NCBI GenBank assembly: GCA_029465975.1
Contig: CM055754.1
Coordinates: forward strand, 1,110,116 to 1,174,115
DNA: 64,000 nt
Origin: Dallia pectoralis
Taxonomy: Eukaryota > Chordata > Actinopteri > Esociformes > Umbridae
Direction of reading: 5' to 3'
The notes under the pieces are model-generated. The model was given only the letters and a program-made list of their open reading frames with translations. It had not been told where the DNA came from and did not search any database. Of the stretch, positions 45,913 to 59,399 are shown one piece after another. Numbering within the stretch: the stretch's first letter is position 1; each line of letters begins with the position of its first letter. The position numbers and the translations under genes were made by a program.

Positions 45913-46272
45913 ACAGCTGTTGAGTAGCCCTCCTATAGAGGTTGGTCTGTCTGGAGCTAGTCTACAGCTGTTGAGTATCCCTCCTATAGAGGTCGGTCTG
46001 TCTGGAGCTAGTCTACAGCTGTTGAGTAGCCCTCCTATAGAGGTCGGTCTGTCTGGAGCTAGTCTACAGCTGTTGAGTAGCCCTCCTATAGAGGTTGTTC
46101 TGTCTGGAGCTAGTCTACAGCTGTTGAGTAGCCCTCCTATAGAGGTCGGTCTGTCTGGAGCTAGTCTACAGCTGTTGAGTAGCCCTCCTATAGAGGTCGG
46201 TCTGTCTGGAGCTAGTCTACAGCTGTTGAGTAGCCCTCCTATTGAGGTTGGTCTGTCTGGAGCTAGCCTACT
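45913..46272 (+). repeat. 51-bp minisatellite, 7 copies
   Basis: The unit contains ACAGCTGTTGAGTAGCCCTC and GGTCTGTCTGGAGCTAGTCT. The 172-codon frame across it is an artefact of a period divisible by 3. Confidence 0.94.
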
Positions 46273-46402
46273 AGACTTTTATTTTTGCTATGGTAGAGCA
46301 GATGGCAAACTACAAGGCCTGGAGAATAAGGCAAATGTTCCTCTGTTACATTTTGTATTTCATATCAGCGCGATACAACCTCTCACTACCCCTTCACTCT
46401 GA

Positions 46403-48767
46403 GCTTTAGATAACGTAACCCTTTATGACAGTCAAAGGATTATCTGATGCTATTTGACAAAATGACACCTGCCATAATAACTTTGTAATTTTCTGAGACA
46501 TGGTTACCTTCTCTGCTGACAAGCAGTGAAATGTTTCTCTGGAGCTTAAATAATGAGCATTTGATGATCAAGTCACAGATGCCCAGAATCACATGTTTGC
46601 TCAACTAAAGCATATTTAAGCTTTATCATAGCCCATGCCAAGTGAAGTTGTACGATTTAAAGAGGAGTAAAAATGACATCTGCTCATCTGATTTTCATGC
46701 GTTTTAAGTGCTTATTTTTAGTAACTTTTAGTTACCATTGTCAGTAAACCGTTGGTGTTTAATTTTACATAGTTTTTTTATTATTTTCTATATACAACCA
46801 AGAACAAATCCCCTGAATGCAGTGATCTGTCCTAGTCTACATTGTATTTTCTCTGTGTGGTATTGGGGGGAACTCTCAGTGTAGAGACCTCAATCACTGC
46901 ACCCGGAGACAGCACAATACGGTTTGCTGCTATACTGTATCATTGATAGAGTGATTTGATTTGCAGTTAATTTTTCCCTTTTAAGAAAATTATTACCACA
47001 AACTAAATCTGTATTTAACAAATAGATGTATTTAGTGGAGAGAAATAGTTTTCTTTTAGATGAGTTTTCTTCCATTGTCCTAAATGCATTGTGGCAATTT
47101 ATGTATTGTATATATTTTCAGACCTTTCAAGGAATAAATAGTGTTGCTTGAGTTGGATGAATGGTGTGCAAGATACTTTGGTTATTGTATGTTTAATAAT
47201 AATCTGTAGGTAAATGTGTCCTTTATTCCCTTGTGCTTGGCTCAGGGTTAGGGATGCTTCGTCCTGTTTGTCTAAACAGGGTAATGTATTCAATTTAAGA
47301 TGGTCTCTTTCTAACCAACTGACAATCTAATGATGTAATTTCAGACGGCGAACAACCACATTGTCTACTGAATTTCACCCCAAGTCGTTCAGGTTGTACA
47401 GATGGTTTGATGCCACTTTTGTTGTTTTATTTCATGCATACCTGCAGTTAAGAAAGTCAAGAATATGACACAAATCTCAGATTCAACCCCTAAATATGTT
47501 GTTTTTCATGTGGACTGTCATGTGGGCTAGTATGGCATTTTTTGCCATAGAGACCGTTAATCCATCTTTAAACTGATGAAATGTCTATCAGATTAACACA
47601 TGATGTTTAAGTAGATATATATATATATAAGTGATATTTGTGAAACAGTTCTATCATTATTGTGCCGCATTGGAAAACTGAAAATCTATTTAAATCACTG
47701 ATAAATGAATAAGATGAAGTAAGTATGTAGATGATATTCTATAGCAGTCATGTTTCTAAATTAAGTCACCATATTGGTTAAATTGTATTTTTTCTGTAAG
47801 AGGGTTCCAGTTTTAGGTGCACAGTGGCATTAACAACCAATCTGGACTGGGGTGCTGTTTTTGTGTGTCTGTGAATAGCATCTAGGAACTTCCCAAAAGG
47901 TGTGGCGACATGTTTGCATATGTTATCCATATAAGATAAAATATTTTCTACAAAAATATTACAGTATTTATATCATGTTTTTTATTCATAAGTACCTCCA
48001 CGCAGAAACCAAGGAGTACCTTAGTCGGTTTCTCATTTACTTTTTAATATTTCGATTTTATAATTATAGACTGAAGTATTTTGTTAATTTTAACAAATGC
48101 CACTTATTTTTAGCTACACATTTTTCTGTCGTCTATACAGACAGATTTGTTGCTGTTGTGCTTTTTCTTAAAGAGTTCTGGACTTAAGGTAGGTTATAGT
48201 TTTTCCCCCAGACCAGATTAATGTACGGGGGATATGCAGTAAGTATTCACTTTATTGTGGGATTTATCAAAAAATTACAGCGTTCTGCACAAAATGCATT
48301 TATTAAGGTGGGTATCCTTTTGGGATTGACTAATGGAAAAATACAACATATATATATATATATGATAAAGGATTTACGCCCTAAATAATTTAATAATTTT
48401 GGTGGGTATTGTTTGAGTTCAGTTTAAAATGTGCGCCAAAATTTAATTGTAAAACAAAATGCCCAAAATCCTTTATAGATAGTTGAAATCCAGTTTTAAT
48501 CAACCAGTCAAGAATTTTGTTGTTTATTGTGAGGTGAATTTACTGGCTGTTTAACTTCATCTTGAATCTTAAATCCTAAACTCTCCCAATCTTTGTCGAT
48601 GTAAAGCACACCCTTAACATGTCGCTGCCGCCATCATGTTTGAAAATAAGGATACGTTACTCAGGGATCTGTTTTGTAGGCTTGATCAAAAACAAGTCTT
48701 TGCATTTAAGACAGAAGATTATCTTGTCATGTTTTTGCAGTATTTCTTTAGTACCTTGTTGCGTACA
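46403..48767. other. Non-coding AT-rich sequence
   Basis: No exon recognised. Small (TA)n tracts occur at about 47617-47628 and 48351-48363. Confidence 0.45.
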
Positions 48768-48815
48768 GTGCCGTTAAAGTATTTGCCCCCTGTCAGATTT
48801 TTTGTGTATCACATT
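48768..48815 (+). mobile_element. Possible end of a fish DNA transposon
   Basis: CAGTGCCGTTAAAGTATTTG followed by CCCCCTGTCAGATTTTTTGT resembles terminal sequences of abundant fish DNA transposons that I recall. No partner end was found. Weak call. Confidence 0.3.
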
Positions 48816-48899
48816 GTTTACTGAACTGCTCTCCCAAAGAGGCCAATAAACAGTTGGTCGGAAATTTGCATTCATTTTAGCCAAATACAGTTACACTTT

Positions 48900-51800
48900 G
48901 TTTTTCACAATACAGAAATACTAGTACATGCACTTGAATAGTATTTGGTAGCAAAGAGGCACTGAGTTTGAAGGTAGGCCTTGAACTACATTCACATGAT
49001 CACATCCGATTGATTTAAAAAAATATATATGTGTAGCTGAACTTCTGACCCATTGGAATTGAGAAATTGATATAACCTGTCTTCAAGCATTTGTTGGATA
49101 TATTACTTGTGTCATCACCCAGTAAATGCTCTAACCTTGCCAAAACTATAGTTTATTTCATGCAATTAACTGTGCTTTTGCTGAATCTACAGCGCACCAA
49201 AAATAGAGTATCCTATTCGTGTATTTTAGATATTAGGTTCATAGATGGATTCTGAATGTATTTTAAAGACTCAGATTAAAGTTTGTAAAGCCACTATTGT
49301 GGTTGGCTCAGTTACCATGGTAACTGCCTGCCTTTTACTGTGTAGCTAGAAATGTACATCTTTTCTGTGCCATTTTGGCTTAGACTCGAGTCCACCCATT
49401 TATGGGGAATCATGCAACTTGTTAATAGGAATACATTTATTAATTAGAAATCACATTCATCATTACGCGAAACAAAAAAAATACAACTTGCAAGTCTTAA
49501 TTTATTGTCACAGTAAAGATGAAAGTCACCTGAAGTGACTGTCTGACGGCTGTCCTACAAAAAAGTATTTACCTCCGATCAGTCGTCGGAAAATCAAGCC
49601 CAGCTGCTGACACAGAATCCTGTAGGAAAGACCAGCATCTTTAATTATTTAAGTTAAACGAGTTATGAAAAGTGTGATGTGTGTGATATACCAGGGCCCA
49701 TGGAACCTCCAAAACTGCAAAAAAATTGAGACCATGTGTTTTTATGGAGCATTCTTCTCTGCCTTGCTACTCTGCCATTTGTTCCATTTGCCTCTGGTGT
49801 TTTTCTGATGGTGGAGTTCTAGACACTGACCTTGGCTGATGTTGTTCTCCGGTTCTTTGTAAGATCTGGAACAGTTTACACCTTGATCGTGGAGAGAATC
49901 TCGCAGAATTGCCACTCCTGGGAAGATACTCTCAACTAAAGTTTCTCCATTTTGACTATGGCTCTTTCAGACTGATATGCATGTAACTTATTAATTACAT
50001 TCTGGCATGATGTGGCTTTAGAAACGGTGTGCTGACATCCTCAATCTAATGGCAAGGGCCAAAGTTAGTTTGTTATTTTACTTGTTTCCAAAACTCTTGA
50101 TTTTAAAAAACACTCAAGTTCAATAAGGTGCAATAACCTTAAGATGTTTGATTGTCTGCACAACAAATCAAGCACTGAATGTTATTGCATAAAAATTGAT
50201 CAGACCTAAATCGATGTGAAAACTTTGCGCAAGAGCCAGAAATCTGTCAGGGGATAAATCTGTTGTCATGTGTATATGATTTATGTTGTGTAATGTTTTT
50301 TATATTTTTATTATTTTCACGCTGTTTAGAATCATGTTGGGATTATGTTTGGTGAGCTGAAGGTTTCTGGATACTTTCTGAAGGCTCTGTAATTTTGTCC
50401 CCTAGTTAGGAGCTTTGCCTGATCTTTACTGGTCTTCCTGGGGGAGATCAAGGAGTCTGGACTGGGGCAGTTATGGAGTACTAACCGAACCCAATGCTTA
50501 CCTTCCTGATCCAATGCCCCATTGAGCGTCCCAGTAAGGGTTAATGTTCTCTACCATCCTTCAGTTGGCGAGGACCGCGGTATACAGCTGTTTCATCCTC
50601 AGTAACTTGCATGTCTTACATGGGTTTTGATATGTGGATTTCTCTCGTAAGCCTGGTGAACATGCTTCTTAGATTATGAGAGTTCAAACTAGAGCCTTCC
50701 ATGTCCTATCAAATAAGGAGTCGACAATGTGTAAGGGAAGGAGCGGATCTTAGATTGGTCCTACGGAGCGGTTTGAATAATATTCAGAATCTGTCAGCCC
50801 CTCTTTATGTGTGATATTGAACTAGTTCAGAGATCTAAAATTGTACCGATTTTCAGGGTAATAGAAATGTAAGCTGTGTGAAGTATTGTAGTGTAATTAA
50901 ATGAGAATGGTCGAATATGCACTTATCATCTGATTAGCTTTGTCACACATGTATCCATTTTAAGAAATGAAATGGTTGTTTACGGGGTGTACATTTGCTC
51001 ACCTGTTCAGAGGTTTCCCCAGACTAAAGTAGATACCAACGCTTGTGCCCCATGTTGCCCATATTGATGTATCTCAGTCAGGGAGTTACTGTGTGACGCT
51101 TAGCAGTGGTGGGTTGTGTGTTTCCTATAAATACGGGACCTGAACCTCATTTTGCTTTTCAGCTCACTAATAAGCTCACCGATTTGCCTTACCTGATTTA
51201 ACTTTACCCCCTAAAGTACTACGTTACAACTGAAAAATAGTTAAAATTTAGTGGTTCCATATTTATGGTTTTGTCACCATTTCAAATACGTCTGGTTTGG
51301 GTATACATATGCTTTTGTTACTTGTTTAATCATGAAAGCTTCTTAATTGCTCACTCCTGCAGCTGATGTGATACTTTCACAATGGGGTTGGTAACCTTGT
51401 AAGCATTAGAAATCTGCCAACATCCATTCATGTTATAGTTATGAATACGTTCAAGAGTAGCTTTAGAGTGCTGTCGTTCAGTATTGTCTCTATTGATTCA
51501 ACTGCTTCTCGGAGGCCTCTGTGATTGACTTTGCAAAGTTCAATAAGTGTATATTTTGTATTATGTTCTAGCTCCAAAGGAAAGAAATCTTAAAAAGCTT
51601 TGTTCCCTGAACTAAATTGTACTATTTGTGGTTAAGTCGATTGAACAAATTGCATTCCTTGCTTGTGAATTGATGCTGTTTGTTTCCTCTCCTGAATTTC
51701 CTCGCCGTCTTTCCTTCCTTATTTCTTTAATTTTTTAGCCTTTGAAGTTTGAAATAACATTTCTTGTTTGCAGAATGTATCACTAAATAAATGGGTCCCT

Positions 51801-53690
51801 TTGATAGTGTTCTTCTCATTTAATTTTTCTTGATCTGTTTCATTAATTGTTACGAAATCTATAACTCAGTGTCAAACCTGATCATTTAATTCACATCATA
51901 TGTTTCCATTTACACACAATAGAATAACATAAAGACACTTTAAATAGTAAATACGCAGTAATGTTTGTGGAATGCATTTTGTAATCTGTTTGCCCCCCGT
52001 CACGAGGGGTTTGAATATTTAGATTACTAAACGGTTCAAGTCAAATCTGATTTATTGACCCTCTAGCAGTGTTTTGACTGGTATCTGGCATATCTTGTTG
52101 TTTGCTAGCTAGCCTATTAACAGCTTGACGACAACATGTGGAATAAAACATTATCCCTTCAGATATGGCCAACTACCAATGCTGTCTGGGCAGAATTATT
52201 TGACTGCCATGTATGACGGGCTGTTTTACCCTGTAGTGCAGAGATATAGTTCGTAATAGGATTAGTTACTGGTGGTATTGTATAATGAGAAGACACTGTG
52301 TAATATCTTAAGAACAGTGATACCTGCTACTTGATGGTTTCAATTTCTACAATAGCCCCAGTGGGGTTCACTACTGATTAGTTGGTTCTACCTTAATGTG
52401 GAAGTATCGGTTCTTCTATGGAAGTTCTTCTATGGATGTGTTCTCAGTCTTCCTCTATCGTGGAGCTTTAGTTCTGGTGATGGTCCAACTCTGTCCACAG
52501 CACCTGAGATTAAGTACTGTTGGAGGGATTATTTTAAATGTCAACCTAATGTCACAAGCCCTGTTAGAAGGTCACATGTTCAAACGCAGCTTAGTGCCGA
52601 GCGTTTAATAGATCAGGTAGCATTTGGGTTCTTATTCTCCCGTTGTGAATAGTCTTGATTTTGGAAAGTGAGATACTGAGTGATGGTGTTTGTGATCCCT
52701 GCTTTAAATCAGTATCTCGTGGATCTGGGAATATCACTGAAATTACCAATGTCCTTTTAAATGTAATGTAGATCTCAATAAAATCTGACATGCAGCTATC
52801 TAACCAGAGGGAGGCAGTGTTATAAACAATGTGAAGAATTGTGAGACCACAAATTCTCACTGAAATAAAGTAGGTGTTTCAGAGTGGTATGTGATATCTG
52901 AAGTCCTCAATCAATGCTCTTAAAGACCTGTTTCCATGTTAAACGTTTCAACATTTTGCTTACGTCTCAGTGGGGACCATTACATGCCATCGGGTGAATA
53001 TATGCAGTTTGCCGTGGGTGCTTTTCAGTTTGTATTTCTGAGACGTGTGTATTGTGTCTGACTCATTAGATCTGAGGCCACCTGCATCTCGTAGTGAATC
53101 ACAGTGTCCCAATATTCCCCTGCATCAGCAGCGGCCGTCATCGAATGGGGCTGGCTTGGCGTTGGTTGCTCATGTCATGCTCTGTTTGTCAGGGCAGGAA
53201 CACATTTGATCCTGATTAATGCAGCCATGCGGACACAGCAGAAATAGGAGGAAGGGGGGGGCATTACCCTCATCTTGTGACCCCGCCCACATGGTTCAGT
53301 GACCAGTCAAAACAGTTAGAATGTGTTTGAATTCAGGAACTCTTTGAATACAAAATAAGACTGTAGTCTGGTTGCGGAGTATACATGATTTGGGAGTGGC
53401 TGAGCATTTGGTCGGACCAATGAGGATTGGCGCCCTGGATATCTCCCTCCATTTCCTGTATCCCTGAGTGTTCTTGTCGCCTGAGGTCAGTTTGTCACAA
53501 GGAGCACAAGCTTTTCTCACTTGGCGGCAGCGGATCACGGATGGGTTTTTACCAACATGATTTCCTATTGGGACTGTACCAACATGCTCATCTGACAGGG
53601 GTGACATCTTGCTGTTTCCTTCCCCTCTCACCCCTCCCTCTCCCAGTGACATACACACTCTCTCTCATACTCACACTTGCTTTCCCTTTC
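48900..53690. other. Non-coding sequence, no gene recognised
   Basis: AT-rich with scattered AATAAA hexamers (for example near 51786), any of which could end a long PPM1A transcript. No conserved protein exon was seen on either strand. Confidence 0.4.
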
Positions 53691-53695
53691 TACCG

Positions 53696-54024
53696 CTGCT
53701 TCTGTCACACACACGCACTGCTTCTGTCTCACACACACACACACACACACACTGCTTCTGTCACACACACACACACACACGCACTGCTTCTGTCTCACAC
53801 ACACACACACACACACACTGCTTCTGTCACACACACACACACACACACACACACTGCTTCTGTCACACACACACACACACACACTGCTTCTGTCACACAC
53901 ACACACACACACGCACTGCTTCTGTCTCACACACACACACACACACACACTGCTTCTGTCACACACACACACACACACACACACACTGCTTCTGTCACAC
54001 ACACACACACACACACTGCTTCTG

Positions 54025-54069
<45 letters not shown>

Positions 54070-54170
54070 TTCTGTCACACACACACACACACACACTGCT
54101 TCTGTCACACACACACACACACACACACACACTGCTTCTGTCACACACACACACACACACACTGCTTCTG

Positions 54171-54205
<35 letters not shown>

Positions 54206-54257
54206 TTCTGTCACACACACACACACTGCTTCTGTCACACACACACACACACACACG
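53696..54257 (+). repeat. Compound (CA)n / TGCTTCTGTC array
   Basis: Blocks of (CA)n are separated by TGCTTCTGTC about 18 times, with block length varying from about 13 to 40 bp. Open frames on both strands are repeat artefacts. Confidence 0.96.
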
Positions 54258-56555
54258 GGTTACACAACCCCCTGCCCTGGGAATCCCAACCCCTGCTCAT
54301 TATCCGGCACCCCTGAGATGCGGCTCACTGTAAATTAGGACACAAAACGATCTCGTTAAGGGCCCATGGATGCATTCGTTAGCATCGGCACCTTTCCTCG
54401 TTAGCCCGTGTATCAGAATTCTCTCTGCACCATCACATAGTGTCCTGGCAGTCTCTCTGACTGTCTGGCTAGTTCAAGATTAATGCGAGATGTGGGCACA
54501 CAGGTCACCTGTTGTTTTCAATGTGCTTATGTACGAGTCCGATTGATTTCACTTTGATAACTGACTCCCCTCTGTCTGCGTTTCCCGGGCGAATAAATCC
54601 TCTGTTAGCATAACTCTTGTTCTGATGCAATTTGACAGTTCTGTAAGGGATTCATGATGTGTTGGGACTTGGAGCCAGAGTACTGTCAGCATGTGTGTGT
54701 GTACATGTTGTGTACATTTATAGTTTCCTCTGTGTTGTACAACGATTGTTTGATAGTTGCACCGTAGTGCCTGTCCATTCTATTGCCCAGTTTATTATGG
54801 CTACTATTTGGTATTTTTCTTGATGTAAAAGGCCTTATTCAGCCCATCTGCTTATTTCAACTTAAATCATATGCTATCACTTGGCATCACCTTCCTCTGT
54901 GTGCATTTTGTCTCTCTTTGCACTGGAATCTGACAACCTGCTCACTAGCATCAAGTTCTCCACCTGCTGTTATATGTTCATTTCCTTCTTTTCCCAAGAT
55001 CTTTGGTTGACTGTACTATTAAAGCACCTGTTCTGACAAAGCCTGGAGTATGTCTATCTGTCAGCATCGGTTCTCTGCTCGATGGATTGTGATCAGGTGA
55101 AAAAGGACGGATGAACTGGCCTTGGGGCAGTTTAGGCAAATGCCAATTGAGCTGGTCTATTTTAAACCAAAGGCTACATGTTTTTTTAGTGTGGAGTGAT
55201 AATTCTTTGGCTAATAATCTGAGCCTTGAGGGTAACATTTTTGACAGGTGAATAGAAAATAGTTTTTGTTGATTTATTGTCCCAGTCCAGACTCTCCCGG
55301 GTTGAAGGATTTGTCTCCCGGTTTTAAAAGTGATCAATATGTCTAGAGTTCGTTTTATTCCAGGGAAGACATCAGCTCTGTTTTGCACTAAGACTATTTC
55401 CGATCCTTGGCATGTGGCTATGTTTTGTGTGTTTTATTAGCATGCAATCAGTCGTACTATTCTTTGCCCAGTGCATGCAGTTAGTTGCTCTAATTGCACA
55501 TCATTTACAACCTCACCTTTTTCTTTCCCAGGACATCCTCTTCTTTCGTGGTTTCAGCTAAAGCAGGAACCAATGATGTCTGCCTTCATACTTTCCCAGA
55601 TTTTTTCTGTTGTCTATTGTCAGACCTTAAGGTGTCTGGCATCAGTGGTTTCTGTCCAAATGTATGACTTTTAATACTATTCAATCGGTTTGACCCAGTA
55701 AGCCCCGATATTTCCTCCCATTATCTACTGACGCTGTAAATTGTGTGTAAATCACAGTTTATCTGCGTTCTATTTTTGGACTATTGATAATACTTGGTAA
55801 TATCCTGCCTGAATTGATCACATGACATCATTCCGACCAATGGCCTCGGTCGTTAAATTAAGATTGCGTTGGCGCCACCTGTGGTGGTAGTTGTAGTTTT
55901 GCATTGTAGTGGGGCTTTATGTGCTAACTGAATTGCAAATAGCGTTCCTGCTCTCTCTCCAATATCTGTGATCTCACCTTGGACACGACCAAAACAAATG
56001 ACAAGACCAAGACATTCTGTCATCTAAGGGATGTTTGATTAAAGAGAAATACGATTATAAAAGACTGCTCAGTTAATACAATATAATTTCTATGGAAATA
56101 TGTTTCTTAGGAATGGGTCATTTCCTTCCAGCTTCTTTGACACATGACCATCTGTAGTGGAAAGTATTTGATGGTACTGCTGATCTTTTATAGGGACCTC
56201 AAGCGTGATATCGGTTGTTCAGGTTACATCTGTGGTTTGGCACGTGCAGCTCTACATAATGATGTACTGTATTTTCACGTAAATGCTTTAAATGTTTTAC
56301 TTTTGAATTCGTTTAACTAATGAACATCAATACCATTTGTCCTGAACTCACAGATTAGGAATACTGCTGTCTCGGTCTTGTCACACAATGCACACACACT
56401 GTATATTGTTTAGTGATGCTTTGTACCATGTAGTGCCCAAAACCTTGTTCAGATGGACATGAATAAAGATATGAGCTGACAACACTTCATCTCTCTAATT
56501 TCTTCTTGATTTTTGTTATTTCACTGACACACACACACACACTCCTAACTCAGTA
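54258..56555. other. Non-coding sequence, no gene recognised
   Basis: Contains a 136-codon minus frame (55388-54978) that I cannot match to any family, and an AATAAA near 56462. No splice-supported exon seen. Confidence 0.4.
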
Positions 56556-56559
56556 TTGT

Positions 56560-56640
56560 TTGCAACAAACAAACCTTTTGGATCAAAAGGTTGCTGGATT
56601 AAATCCTGGAGCCTCAAAGTAAAGAAAATATATAAATAAT
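56560..56640 (+). mobile_element. Possible tRNA-derived SINE fragment
   Basis: AACCTTTTGGATCAAAAGGTT (a perfect hairpin, 8-bp arms) is followed by GCTGGATTAAATCCTGGAGC, which resembles a decayed polymerase III B box as in fish tRNA-derived SINEs. No A box or tail is clear. Confidence 0.3.
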
Positions 56641-56699
56641 TGTTAAACCTATGCAGGGGGTAAATATATATACAGATGTTCCTATTGTAGTTACATACC

Positions 56700-59260
56700 A
56701 AACACAAAATATGTGACCACTAAGAACATACAGGCTTTTATTTTTAATTGAATGGTGGGTTAATTCCATTCACACTCACTCTCTTAGTCAACTATTAAAA
56801 ATGAAGCCGCTAAATCTCTTGCAGTGTTCTGAGGTAAGATCACCTTGAAATAAGTTGAGGGCCTGAACCCATTTTTTAGTACTGTCAGATTTGTATAGAA
56901 AGTTGTTAAACTATCTGTTTACTTTTAAGCCTCAAGTGGTTATAGAGAAAAACGATTTCAGGTCACGTTTGAGAGAACATATTTTGGGTATTTCGTGGGA
57001 TGTGGGTTGAAATGCCAGAGAACAACAGTCGCTTAAGATGGGCTTTCAATGCAGGGATGGCTTGAATAAGGTAGAAGTGTGACCCAGGGAGAACCTGAAC
57101 TGGCAGTCCTTCTATTTTAGAGCGGTAGTGAAGATTGAACCTATAAGATCAGGAGATATTACATACTGAACACATACTGTATAAATTACACATTTATTTA
57201 TTTCTTAGCTGATTAAATTGGACTGCAACATTTTATTTACCTTCCTTTTCCGTGAAGAATCTGTCATTTGTAAATTTGTTTCTGGACTGGTAAAAGTGTT
57301 TTGCGTCTTGTTAATTTGTTTTCTGAAATGTACATTTGTTTTGTCCTTGGTAGAAGCGTTTGCCCATGTAATTGTGTTTTATGATAGGTAAAAATGTTTT
57401 CCTAAATGTACATTTGTCTGGAGTTTTGTAAAAGTGTTTCATTCTTTGTACTGCCGTTTTGCACTTCCCGGCCACTGTAGTCTCCTGCAAATGAGGCACA
57501 CATATAATTGAAAATGTGCCGCCGGTAATATAGCGCTGTCTTTACCTCCATTTCGCCACTCACTTTCTAAACTTTATCCAACTTGTACATAGACTATTGT
57601 ACAAAAGGTATGAATATATATGTATGTGTGTGGGTGTATTTAGACTGGCAAACGTCAATGTTTGATTATATATTTAATTGACTTTTGCAAGTCTAAATAC
57701 GCCAGCAAATACATTTTTGTTTTAATGTCTAAAATATCTAATCCATCGGTTGAATTGCACAGTTGTAGATGCAGCCCTAGTTTAGTTGTTCATTGTATTT
57801 AGTGCACGTGCGGATTGGTCATGATTTGGACATAAAACAAATATTTTTTTTTTCAAATGTTCGTTGTCTTGTGTCAGAAAATAAATTCACCCTTTGCAAT
57901 GTTTATTTTGTTTTCAGTTTGGGCCCACGCCGTAGGCTGTAGAAGACTATTGCTTATGTGAATGTTCATTCATGGTTTTCAGAGTGTGGCCGACTCGAGT
58001 ATCTTTGTCTATTAAGAAACTGGTGAGAGACTGTGTGTTCTGGGTGGTCCACCTCATTAATAGCCCATATCCTCAGTGCTTGATTTACTGCTCCCAGTTC
58101 ACCCCCTACCAATTAAGGTGAATAGAGGTGGGAGAATTCCCATGAGGGAAACCAGAATATGTGTTTCCTATAAAATGTGAGCAAAATCACACACTTGACC
58201 TAAAAGTAAGACATCATATTTATTTAAGGGGATCAGACAAACAATGTAAAATATTTGCATGTAATCACGAAATGAACATGCTGTCATCTGTTCCGAAATG
58301 AGTTGGTTAAACATGTAGGATCAATTGTTTTAGAAATGAGACTAAAGGCTGAAATTAGATAAACATGTTTATTTTATTAGCTAAACATATTTATTATGGA
58401 ATTTATTCCATAATTCCATTAATACCGGCTAAATAATAACGTGAATTCCAGAAGAAAACACAGTGAGACCTTTATCATCATCAAACCTAGTTATATATTG
58501 AACTAGACACGGCTATTATTAGTAATGAGAACTAAGCAACTCCAGTTGTAATTCCCAAATTAATGGGACAAACATGTTTAGAAAATGTGTGATAACTGAG
58601 CAACGACTGGGATGACATGGAGATCATGTGAGCGCATATTGCATCTGGGGGTCAGTTTGACTCTTCAAGCGACTGGCCTGTCTGGTGTTTGGCTGAATGT
58701 GAGAAGGGAGACGGTACATCAGAGAAAACAAATATTAAAAATGCCTTTTTACTGTAACCCAGTGAAATGTGCATCCTATCGAATATGTTTTATTTTCAGT
58801 GGACAGGAAGGTATTGAGATAATGTAATGTAGGGAAGGGGATCTGATATTAAAATACAGAGAGTATGAACATAATATTGTGAAATGTTATTTAAGCATAT
58901 GGCTATAAGTAAATATGGTGTAAAATATAATGACAAGGATGTAATGGGTTGTAGGTATCTTACTAAACGTGTAATTGATTATAAATGGTTTAAAAGAAAA
59001 GGCTCAATCACTCCCTGGCTGTCAGATGTACAGCCTACAGCTCACAAACATTTTCATTATCATTTTCATGAGACATAATAGTCGGACTCTTAGAGGTGCA
59101 GTGGTCTGTCTTGTCACATCGTGCTTGAGCACCTCCTTGTGTTTAGATCGGCACATGCAAGCTCAACGGTGGCTGCTGGCGCTGGAGAGCTTTCTGGTGG
59201 AGGACAGCAGGGTTTGCGTCAATATATCTTCATATCCATCCTGACCAGAGGCCCTGTCAG
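56700..59260. other. Non-coding AT-rich sequence
   Basis: Loose, degenerate ~50-bp repeats (TGTACATTTGTTTTG and related) occur at about 57240-57450. Nothing coding was recognised. Confidence 0.4.
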
Positions 59261-59264
59261 CGCT

Positions 59265-59390
59265 AAAGGTAAGCAGCCCCACAGCATGTTGCTGCCAGCA
59301 CCTGCCACTACATTGGGTGATGAGTTGCAATGTCTTTGCTCCAAACATAGCTTTTGCCATGTAGAGCTGTGAATGCACAAATGTCATTAA
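59265..59390 (+). mobile_element. Tc1-like fragment, strongly decayed
   Basis: CCCCACAGCATGTTGCTGCC and CTTTGCTCCAAACATAGC resemble the complementary strand of the catalytic part of fish Tc1 transposase genes as I recall them. No terminal repeats or open frame. Confidence 0.45.
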
Positions 59391-59399
59391 GGCTCATAA

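Noticed and set aside
45884..46402. 172-codon frame with a 17-residue repeat
   Set aside because: 51-bp minisatellite; no homology and no supported exon edges.
53427..54338. 303-codon His/Thr-rich frame
   Set aside because: Simple (CA)n compound repeat; no splice or homology support.
54978..55388. 136-codon minus-strand frame, possible LINE remnant or SIX6OS1 exon
   Set aside because: I could not match it to any reverse-transcriptase motif or known protein, and no splice pattern supports it.
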